This document shows positions 39,286-45,566 of a stretch of 64,000 nt of DNA, piece after piece. Location: the NCBI GenBank assembly GCA_017506865.1, contig JAFCMP010000090.1:1178001-1242000 (forward strand), given 5' to 3'. A program made the position numbers and the translations under genes. The notes under the pieces are model-generated. The model made no database searches. It saw only the letters and a program-made list of their open reading frames with translations, and was not told where the DNA came from. Every line of letters begins with the position of its first letter. Position 1 is the stretch's first letter. The DNA is from Tribonema minus (lineage: Eukaryota; Sar; Xanthophyceae; Tribonematales; Tribonemataceae).

Positions 39286-39314
39286 TAGGCCTGAGTTTGA
39301 GACATACATTTAAT

Positions 39315-39332
39315 GAACACATGCATGTGTTC
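39315..39332. terminator. Perfect 18-bp palindrome after the giant gene
   Basis: GAACACATGCATGTGTTC is its own reverse complement and lies about 30 nt after the stop of the giant gene. Hairpin-forming palindromes mark mRNA 3' ends in mimiviruses, so a 3'-end signal is possible. I did not see similar palindromes after the other genes here, which weakens the case. Confidence 0.35.
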
Positions 39333-39335
39333 TCA

Positions 39336-39790
39336 ATGACACCAACACTTACACTAACACTTGCACTTGCACTGACACTAGCTCTGACACCTGCCGCATA
39401 CCCTTACACTCACACTTTCACTCATACTTGACTTGCACTCACAATTGCACTCACACTAGCACTCACATTGCACTGACGCTTACTCTTACACTGGCACTGA
39501 CACTTGACTTTGACGCTTACTCTTACACTTGCACTGTCACTAGCACTGACACTAGCACTCACAATTGCACTCACAATTGCACTGACGCTTACTCTTACAC
39601 TGGCACTGACACTTGACTTTGACGCTTACTCTCACTTGCACTATCACTAGCACTGACACTAGCACTGACACTAGCACTGACACTTGCACGCACTGACGCT
39701 TACACCCACACTAGAACTGACACTTGACTTTGACACTTACTCTCACACTTGCACTAACACTAGCACTGACACTAACACTGACACCGGCGT
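39336..39790. repeat. Low-complexity CACTNN hexamer-like repeat
   Basis: About 450 bp built from variants of CACTGA, CACTAG, CACTTG and CACTTA, with longer blocks repeated (for example around 39,470-39,520 and 39,580-39,630). It follows the giant gene directly. Any reading frame in it is only low-complexity Thr/Leu/Ser sequence, so I do not call a gene. Nothing else is evident between 39,286 and 39,890. Confidence 0.85.
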
Positions 39791-39890
39791 CAGTGCGCAG
39801 GTTGCAATCACACCTTCGCTGTGCGTTTGTGGCTCGCGAGCACACACAGTGCTAGCATCGTCACAATCTAGACAGTTTGCAGCAGTCACA

Positions 39891-40085
39891 TTAGATATGA
39901 CCACGTTGAAGCACACAGAGCTCATCTAAACTGTTGCATGAGCTGCTCGGTGTGAGCGCGCACGTTGCGGTGTCCGAAGCGCCGTCGCCATCAACAAACT
40001 CCCAGCAGTACGTATCACACTCCTGTGAGTGCTTGACAATGGCAAGTATGGCAGCTAGTGCGAGTATGCCAAATGAGAGTATCAT
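39891..40085 (-). CDS. Small Cys-rich protein with N-terminal membrane anchor or signal
   Basis: A 64-aa frame from a real ATG. The N-terminus is a hydrophobic segment (residues 2-17, Leu/Ile/Ala rich), followed by a short polar part with six Cys. This is compatible with a secreted or membrane-anchored mini-protein. A TATA-like AGTATAATATT lies about 25 nt upstream (near 40,107-40,117). It is encoded on the same strand as, and just downstream of, the RING-H2 gene. No family is recognised, and the short length leaves it uncertain. Confidence 0.4.
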   Translation of the reverse strand: MILSFGILALAAILAIVKHSQECDTYCWEFVDGDGASDTATCALTPSSSCNSLDELCVLQRGHI

Positions 40086-40139
40086 TTGATTCCAGCAGAA
40101 CCAAATATTATACTTTTGTGCACTGTGACAACGCCTGTA

Positions 40140-40487
40140 TCATACAACCACATCTCGACACACTGCACACCCTTTTTGCTTGGCAAACCACGCTTCGTCG
40201 CAAGGAATATGAAACACATGTCCACATGATAATTTTCGAACTCTGCTCCCAATCACTAAATCTTCTAGGCATATCACACACTCTTCTGTATCTGGACCTT
40301 CTTGATCAAAGTCAACTACATGTCTCCTCTGGAGTTTGCTGCGTTTTTCGACAACAAGATACCCGTACCATACAATCGAAGTTATAGCCGACATGGCCAT
40401 GTACACGAGCGCGGCAATGATGCAGTGCACGATGAAGAGCCAGCTGGTAACGATGATGCTGATGAATACAAATGCCGATAGTGTCAT
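40140..40487 (-). CDS. Membrane-anchored RING-H2 finger protein (probable E3 ubiquitin ligase)
   Basis: 115 aa. Residues ~4-46 are strongly hydrophobic and probably form one or two membrane segments. They are followed by a short basic stretch and a C-terminal RING-H2 zinc finger with ligands C70, C73, C88, H90, H93, C96, C107 and C110 (C3H2C3 spacing). Proteins of this layout (ATL-like) recruit E2 enzymes at membranes; a viral version would redirect host ubiquitination, which is an inference. A TATA-like ACTATAAAT lies about 45 nt upstream on the coding strand (40,531-40,540), in the space shared with the divergent ankyrin gene. Confidence 0.85.
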   Translation of the reverse strand: MTLSAFVFISIIVTSWLFIVHCIIAALVYMAMSAITSIVWYGYLVVEKRSKLQRRHVVDFDQEGPDTEECVICLEDLVIGSRVRKLSCGHVFHIPCDEAWFAKQKGCAVCRDVVV

Positions 40488-40517
40488 CAGTCTCCCCCGT
40501 GCTCCCCTGTACTACAA

Positions 40518-40541
40518 GATTATAAGGGCCATTTATAGTGA
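40518..40541. promoter_or_regulatory. Bidirectional TATA-like promoter region (RING-H2 / ankyrin)
   Basis: Two TATA-like elements lie between the divergent genes: ATTATAAGG (about 40,519-40,527) and, on the minus strand, ACTATAAAT (40,531-40,540). The second is well placed for the RING-H2 gene. The first is about 105 nt before the ankyrin ATG, so it fits less well. Confidence 0.4.
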
Positions 40542-40631
40542 ACAACAAGTCACCTGGTTTCTTTCCATGCAGGATTGGCTTGGTTTGTTACAATTAAATG
40601 TGTGGTTATTAGTGCAACAAGACAAGCAAGG

Positions 40632-41519
40632 ATGCCCCGCGCACCAAACAGTAGAGCACAAGCGTTCCGCAGGCGCATGCATGCAGCAGCATCGCAGAAC
40701 ACATCGAGATTGACAGCAGAGCGCCATTTGTTGCGTGCTGTCGAAGATAATGACGGCGCGCGTGTTACGGAGCTACTGCAAAGATACTCTGACCTGGATG
40801 CTGAGGATGTATATCACCACACAGCACTCATGCTGGCGGTGCAAGAAGGATTCACCGGAATTGTTTCAACTCTGCTGAGGCATAATGGAGAAGAACGAGT
40901 AGAGGCAGTGGATGAAGATGGCTTGACACCTCTCATGTTTGCCTGTGTGCCTGATCGTGTGCGGCTGATACCCAAGCTCCTGCGGCACGGCTCAGACCCA
41001 GTTGCTCGCGACAGTGATGGCCTCACTGCACTGATGCGAGCTGCATATGCAGGTCATGTGACTGTGATCAGCGCGTTATTGAAGGACGCATCTGCACAGC
41101 AGCAAGTCATGGCAATGTCTGATGATGAATCGTTCGTCACACCGCTTCTTATAGCAGAGTCTGAAGGACATACAGAAGCTGTGCGAGAATTGCTCACGTG
41201 CTCTCCGCAGGTTCAGCTGACGTATAGGTCTCCATCGGGTGCAACGCCACTGATGGTGGCCGTGGATGGGCGCCACTCCAACAATCACGAGATCCTGATG
41301 GTCTTGATACTTGCCGGATTGCCATTGCAGCAACTGGTCGACTTTGAATCGCCAGCAGTGAGTGCAACAATGTCAGCAGGCAGCTACAACTATGGACTGC
41401 ATGTAATCACCGAGACGCTGCAGCGTCTGCAGTCATACAACTCGTATGCTGAATACGCGAGTGGAGCAAGAAGGGGTGGCGGCTTCAGAGGGCGCAGGTC
41501 TCGCAGCCTAGGACGGTAG
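40632..41519 (+). CDS. Ankyrin repeat protein
   Basis: 295 aa from the ATG at 40,632. The frame is open further upstream, but the basic M-P-R-A-P start and the TATA-like elements upstream favour this ATG. The first ~35 residues are basic (Arg-rich). About five ankyrin units follow, with H-T-A-L-M-L-A, L-T-P-L-M-F-A, L-T-A-L-M-R-A-A, T-P-L-L-I-A and A-T-P-L-M-V-A signatures. The C-terminus is Gly/Arg-rich, which suggests nucleic-acid or nuclear contact. Ankyrin proteins are common in giant viruses and often act as adaptors for host proteins; no F-box or other partner domain is visible. It converges with the A18R-like helicase gene, leaving only 67 bp between the stops. Confidence 0.88.
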   Translation: MPRAPNSRAQAFRRRMHAAASQNTSRLTAERHLLRAVEDNDGARVTELLQRYSDLDAEDVYHHTALMLAVQEGFTGIVSTLLRHNGEERVEAVDEDGLTPLMFACVPDRVRLIPKLLRHGSDPVARDSDGLTALMRAAYAGHVTVISALLKDASAQQQVMAMSDDESFVTPLLIAESEGHTEAVRELLTCSPQVQLTYRSPSGATPLMVAVDGRHSNNHEILMVLILAGLPLQQLVDFESPAVSATMSAGSYNYGLHVITETLQRLQSYNSYAEYASGARRGGGFRGRRSRSLGR

Positions 41520-41586
41520 TACAAAAGGGGCAACACAGTGCAGGACACATGAATCGGAAAACAGGTACACACAGCTTTTTTATTCA

Positions 41587-42981
41587 TCACGCAATCACTT
41601 GTCTCATCTCGTCGTACTTGGTGAGCTTTGCCCCAAGCTTGTTATACACTCTCATGCGTTTCGAAAACATGCCTCGAAACAGCGGCACCGCATCGACAAA
41701 GTCAATGATAAGCGGTGGGCGCCCATGACCTCTCTGGATTCTGCCCACAATCTGAGTGATCACTCCCTCCCCTGAGCGTGGCGTCAGCGCCACTAGTGTG
41801 TCCAGCTTGAGGTCCAATCCCTCCGCTGCCACACCATAGCTCGCAAACACTACCTGTGCAGAACCTGCTGCTTCGCGCTCTGCCTTCTTGGCTGCACCTA
41901 TCATGAACCCTGTCGTGATGGTCTCCCGCACTCGCCTGTCCAGATCTCGCAGCAAGCTGATCCGATCAGCCAGTACGATGATGGACCTCCCTTTCTGAGC
42001 ACAGAGCGTTATCCATGCCGCCGCAACTTGCTGGCGCATGTCGGCCCTGCTATTGCTGAGGTCAGTCATCAGGTTTATCATCCCAGCAATGTTTGAGACG
42101 TTCTTGCCGGCCTTGCGAACGACCTTGGTGTAGACTGGACCATCTTCGAGCATGACTGCGTACACCCTCAGGTTATCTGCAGGGGGGCGGACGACCTCAT
42201 ACACCACCTCACCTATGCTCCAGCCCAGGAAGTCCGAAAGGCCATCAGGACGATTGGGTGTGGCAGACAGACCCAGCCGGTACCTACAGCCCGCATTGGC
42301 CACCGCTCTGCTCAGCTGAAGCGCAGCTGTGTGGTGAACTTCGTCGGCCACCATAAGGGCGCACCCAGCTTGCCTCATGTCGTACTCTCGCACCGCTAAT
42401 GACTTCAGGGAGGCAATGACATGAGTCTTGTCCTCTACATCAAACGTGTTTTGCTTGATCATCCCCACCCTCGCATTAGGGAAGTACTGCAAGATGGCCG
42501 CTGCCCATTGACTCACGAGCACGTCAGTGTGGCACACAATGAGACACCTCACCCCCATCTTGGCCGCCACGTGGAGTGCTGTCACAGTCTTCCCGTAGCC
42601 GCATGGCAAGACCAGCAGCGCTCCTCCCCCATACTCCTGAGAAAACGCCTTCATAATGGCGTCAGTTGCCTCCACCTGGTGCGGCCTGAGCTGAGTGATG
42701 GTGGAGACCACATCTTGCTCCTGAAGCTGGACGCCGTCAAACTGGCGGTCCTCCACTGCGTTCGCTCCGAGCCTGTGCAGGTTTTCAAGGCCCCAGAATT
42801 TGGGTACCTCCAGCACCTTGCCATGAAGCGTGTCTCTTATGGCATAGGCGACCAGAGTTCCTGGGTCGGATAGGGGGCTTAACTCTTTTTGCACCACAGT
42901 CAGCTCCTGCATGCATTGCTTTTGTTCTGTGCTGTCCGTGAACGGAACCTGTATGCAAGTTTCGAGGATGGCCACACTCAT
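41587..42981 (-). CDS. SF2 DNA helicase, A18R/SSL2-like
   Basis: 464 aa from the ATG at 42,981. The frame is open up to 43,086, but a TATA-like element at ~43,030-43,037 lies between those two positions, so the downstream ATG is preferred. Motifs (numbered from 42,981): Walker A PCGYGKT (~126-132), DEVH box (~213-216), LSATPNR (~238-244), and motif VI QIVGRIQRG (~410-418). This arrangement matches the XPB/SSL2 and poxvirus A18R-like helicases conserved in Nucleocytoviricota. A18R is a DNA-dependent ATPase acting in transcript release and late transcription. Length is close to the usual ~490 aa. AATAAA follows the stop by about 3 nt on the coding strand. Confidence 0.92.
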   Translation of the reverse strand: MSVAILETCIQVPFTDSTEQKQCMQELTVVQKELSPLSDPGTLVAYAIRDTLHGKVLEVPKFWGLENLHRLGANAVEDRQFDGVQLQEQDVVSTITQLRPHQVEATDAIMKAFSQEYGGGALLVLPCGYGKTVTALHVAAKMGVRCLIVCHTDVLVSQWAAAILQYFPNARVGMIKQNTFDVEDKTHVIASLKSLAVREYDMRQAGCALMVADEVHHTAALQLSRAVANAGCRYRLGLSATPNRPDGLSDFLGWSIGEVVYEVVRPPADNLRVYAVMLEDGPVYTKVVRKAGKNVSNIAGMINLMTDLSNSRADMRQQVAAAWITLCAQKGRSIIVLADRISLLRDLDRRVRETITTGFMIGAAKKAEREAAGSAQVVFASYGVAAEGLDLKLDTLVALTPRSGEGVITQIVGRIQRGHGRPPLIIDFVDAVPLFRGMFSKRMRVYNKLGAKLTKYDEMRQVIA

Positions 42982-43029
42982 GGCGCACAGGTTGCACACT
43001 GAGAGTGAGTTTGTTAGTAGCTGCTTCTG

Positions 43030-43037
43030 ATTATAAA
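43030..43037 (-). promoter_or_regulatory. TATA-like box of the SF2 helicase gene
   Basis: TTTATAAT on the minus strand, about 50 nt upstream of the chosen ATG at 42,981. Its position inside the longer open frame is the main reason for the shorter start. Confidence 0.5.
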
Positions 43038-43086
43038 GCTGTTTGCATTTTTTTTCGCTTTGAATCTCCGTATTCGATTGCATCAA

Positions 43087-43200
43087 CCTTATTTACAAGT
43101 GGATTCGTGAGGAATTCGATTTCATGTATTTTTTAGCAACATTTGATTCACAGTGAATTCGATTTGTTGCAAGCTGAATTCAATTAATGTGAGATTTCAA
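43087..43200. other. AT-rich spacer with repeated AATTCGATTT motifs
   Basis: Short AT-rich gap with at least three GAATTCGATT-type words. The same core (TTCGATTT) recurs in the gaps at 50.3-50.6, 60.75 and 62.5-62.7 kb. Confidence 0.55.
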
Positions 43201-43237
43201 CACTGCTCACCCTCACAATCACTCACTCCAACGCAAG

Positions 43238-43570
43238 ATGCTCTTTTTACTTGCTAACCAGCAACTGCTGATGCCCAAGTGGCAAACGAGTCAGGTGGCA
43301 ACACTGCAGCCAGACGTTTCTGGCAGCATTGACGGGAGCGCCATGAAGCAATCGAAGGAAGCACAACACGACGCAGTACAGCTGCAACAAGCGGCCGAGA
43401 CGAAGGCCTTTCTGGAGGTTCTGGCGCCAACACTGCGGCCCAACGTCTCTGGCAAAGCCGTCGCTCAATCAAAGGAAGCTCAACAAGACACAGTGCAGCT
43501 TAAGCAAGCAGCTGAACTGGATGAGCTGCTAAATGAGTACGTCGTAGTGGAGGCCGATTGCTATGTGTAA
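43238..43570 (+). CDS. Small protein with an internal ~40-aa duplication
   Basis: 110 aa from an ATG. Residues ~21-63 and ~64-104 are two copies of one module (each with L-x-P-[DN]-V-S-G, then Q-S-K-E-A-Q and V-Q-L-[QK]-Q-A-A). The duplication is also clear in the DNA (43,300-43,400 against 43,430-43,515), so it is fairly recent. It is Gln/Ala/Lys-rich and predicted helical, with no membrane segment. No family is recognised. Confidence 0.5.
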   Translation: MLFLLANQQLLMPKWQTSQVATLQPDVSGSIDGSAMKQSKEAQHDAVQLQQAAETKAFLEVLAPTLRPNVSGKAVAQSKEAQQDTVQLKQAAELDELLNEYVVVEADCYV

Positions 43571-43661
43571 ATGGGACAATTGTTTTCATGAGTGTGTTTG
43601 AATTGCATTGCCTGCATTGACTTGCTTGTTGCTGCTCTGCACAAGCTGCTGATGTTCAATG

Positions 43662-43961
43662 CTACTTGAACTTGTATTCCACACCCAGATTCGTGTTCGA
43701 TGGCTGTAACTGCTGGGGTGCGCGTACTCCGATGGGCACATTATATTTCTGTGTGTACACCGTCCCCACTCTAAAGATACCTTCTTCGAATACAACGTTC
43801 ACCCCGCTGAGTGCGTCGCCCATGGGGAAGACTGCTGGTTGTTGCGCTGAGCTTCCTATCGACAGTCGCGGTAGCTGCAGCTGCCGGCTTGAGATGGCTG
43901 TGTCCATGTCAACAGCGCCTAGCGAAGTGGGTCTAGAGTACTGCTGGATTAAGCTGTCCAT
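43662..43961 (-). CDS. Hypothetical protein, 99 aa
   Basis: A complete frame from ATG to stop with balanced composition and no Cys, ending G-V-E-Y-K-F-K. No membrane segment and no recognised domain. A TATAC element (about 43,983-43,988) lies ~25 nt upstream and is shared with the divergent gene at 44,025. The opposite-strand frame is Cys-rich and less protein-like, so this strand is preferred. Confidence 0.55.
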   Translation of the reverse strand: MDSLIQQYSRPTSLGAVDMDTAISSRQLQLPRLSIGSSAQQPAVFPMGDALSGVNVVFEEGIFRVGTVYTQKYNVPIGVRAPQQLQPSNTNLGVEYKFK

Positions 43962-43981
43962 CTTTGAACCTTTACAGGTAA

Positions 43982-43990
43982 GTATACAAA
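43982..43990. promoter_or_regulatory. Shared TATA-like element between divergent small genes
   Basis: The palindromic core GTATAC with a following A-run lies 22 nt from the minus-strand ATG (43,961) and about 37 nt before the plus-strand ATG (44,025). It could serve both directions. Confidence 0.4.
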
Positions 43991-44024
43991 AAAATGTTGC
44001 TCATATGATACATTGCACAAGAGC

Positions 44025-44300
44025 ATGGAAGCTGTCGATTCGATAATCCCCCCAGCACCTGCGAGCATTAGAGGAAATTTTACGTTTCAAAGCGTGTTTC
44101 AGACAAAGGCGGGGCTAGGTGCACTGGTGTTCTTGTCAACATTGCTCATCAGCCTCTCACTGGAGCCACCATTCCTACTGGTCAAACCTCGGGACCCCTT
44201 TCAAACGCAACATGTCTGCTATGCACGTGCAATCATCTTGTCTGCAGCTTCTTCGCTTCTCTTCCTGCGCCTACCAGTCTGGGTGAGAGACTCTGAATAA
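44025..44300 (+). CDS. Small protein with two membrane segments
   Basis: 91 aa from the ATG at 44,025; the in-frame codon at 44,013 is TTG. A short soluble head is followed by a hydrophobic segment (about residues 30-47), a loop with the motif K-P-R-D-P-F-Q, and a second hydrophobic segment (about 66-85). It could be a small virion membrane protein, but I do not recognise the family. A TATACAAA element lies about 40 nt upstream, shared with the divergent 99-aa gene. Confidence 0.6.
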   Translation: MEAVDSIIPPAPASIRGNFTFQSVFQTKAGLGALVFLSTLLISLSLEPPFLLVKPRDPFQTQHVCYARAIILSAASSLLFLRLPVWVRDSE

Positions 44301-44372
44301 CAGCAATTGTACAACTGTAACCAACACACACACTAACAGGTAATATATTGTTGTTTAAAGAGTGACCAGATC

Positions 44373-45029
44373 ATGCCGCGCAAGACACCACGTAGTCCTC
44401 GATACCGTAGCAGGAGCAGGAGTAGAACCCCACGGCGTCAAGCAGGTGCCTTGAAAAAGCTGACACCGAAGCGCCATCGTGTGACACCCAGGCAGCGCGC
44501 TAAGTCACCTCGTAAGCGTGTTGCAAATACGCATGTGCTCGTCATGGATCTGACAGGCGATGCACCTTGCACTGCGCTTAGCAAGGACCATCGAGATACA
44601 CATGACTGTGATGCAGACATGAGGGTTTGCGGCCGTGATGACTGTACGCAGTTCAATTCGTCAGATGGTAGAGCATACGGTTACAGTGATCCAGTCTTCA
44701 ACGGGGGTGAGTGTATCAAGCGTCGTGATATCCGCAAGGTTGGGTCGCAGTGTCATGGTAGATCAGCTTTGAGCAGTTGGTTCAAGGCGCAGAAACAAAT
44801 GCCCATTTCACAGAATGGGCATACACACGGCCCTCCTGTTGTACTGCGCACTCCTGTGGACAACACACCTATCACAGAGGCAGAACTGGATGCTCAGGGC
44901 ATTGTCCATCAGCTCACAGATGTTGACATCTTCAATGCAGCATTGGAAAACCCGCACATTGTGGCCGCCATAAACGCAGGTAATTTGCAGCCTACCATGC
45001 ATGCCGTGCTAAATTGGGTGAACTCTTAG
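44373..45029 (+). CDS. Basic SR/RS-rich protein with Cys-rich centre
   Basis: 218 aa. Residues 1-50 are very basic with R-S-R-S-R-S-R-type repeats and S/T-P sites, like SR proteins or protamine-like DNA-binding tails. Residues ~66-130 hold several Cys and His that could bind zinc. The C-terminal part is ordinary and acidic. A TAATATATT element lies ~25-30 nt before the ATG (44,341-44,349). Nucleic-acid binding, perhaps genome packaging, is inferred from composition only. The end of this frame overlaps a second frame (45,014-45,469) that has no ATG of its own at the overlap, so the two may be one protein. Confidence 0.65.
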   Translation: MPRKTPRSPRYRSRSRSRTPRRQAGALKKLTPKRHRVTPRQRAKSPRKRVANTHVLVMDLTGDAPCTALSKDHRDTHDCDADMRVCGRDDCTQFNSSDGRAYGYSDPVFNGGECIKRRDIRKVGSQCHGRSALSSWFKAQKQMPISQNGHTHGPPVVLRTPVDNTPITEAELDAQGIVHQLTDVDIFNAALENPHIVAAINAGNLQPTMHAVLNWVNS

Positions 45030-45469
45030 AGACGCAGCGCAGGCCTGGAGTCCATATTGAACGCCCCACTCTGCAGGTACAAGGGCGACTCTCTGACAAC
45101 CTGCCCCTTGATGGACAGCCCAATGACATGCTGCCGCGTTCTGGCGGGGGCTGCTGGGAGGAGGGCATTGGGAACGCGCACATGATGAAATCGAATACAA
45201 TGTTTTGGATGACTGACGTGGCACCCCATGAAGCCCTACCGCTGACAGCTCCAGCCTTTGATCTGACCGCAACCCACGTGTACCGTCAGTTCTTCCGGCT
45301 GGTGGTGGGCAAGATCACAACGTGGCACGCTAAGCACATGACACCCAACCCGTTGGGCACAAAACCAGATGTGGTCATTTCGTATGACGACAAACTTAAG
45401 CTGACATATGGCAGCATTATTTATTGTGATGCTGCATTGCATTTAATGTTTAATTTGAGATACGGATGA
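45014..45469 (+). CDS. Possible continuation of the preceding basic protein (no own start)
   Basis: A 151-codon frame of convincing composition (a G-G-G-C-W-E-E segment, then an aromatic C-terminus). It begins with no ATG: the frame opens after a TAA at 44,981 and overlaps the previous gene by 16 bp. The first ATG is about 37 codons in. A -1 shift near the T-T-G-G-G run at 45,014-45,018, or an unverified intron (for example GT at 44,980 to AG at 45,050, which keeps frame), would fuse it to the SR-rich protein. No family is recognised. Confidence 0.5.
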   Translation: MGELLETQRRPGVHIERPTLQVQGRLSDNLPLDGQPNDMLPRSGGGCWEEGIGNAHMMKSNTMFWMTDVAPHEALPLTAPAFDLTATHVYRQFFRLVVGKITTWHAKHMTPNPLGTKPDVVISYDDKLKLTYGSIIYCDAALHLMFNLRYG

Positions 45470-45566
45470 TGAGCGTAAAACATAATATTGGGCAAGCAGC
45501 AGCACACAGTGACCCATTCATTCACTATCTCCCTTTTTACTGGCACAGACACAAGCAGGTGACAAA

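Noticed and set aside
394-39000. Many long antisense and alternate-frame open frames inside the giant gene (for example 394-1617 minus, 2160-3347 plus, 23952-25298 plus)
   Set aside because: They recur at the same place in each super-repeat and come from the high GC third-position bias; their products are Arg/His/Gly-rich with no domain.
39428-39929. Thr/Leu-rich frames in the hexamer-like repeat
   Set aside because: Low-complexity translation of the repeat only.
43666-44046. Plus-strand 126-codon frame opposite the 99-aa gene
   Set aside because: Cys/Ser-rich without domain, starts at non-ATG, and crosses the shared promoter region.
44980-45076. Intron from GT at 44,980 to AG at 45,076 joining the SR-rich frame to the next frame
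   Set aside because: The donor and acceptor look good, but the junction gives a stop within six codons.
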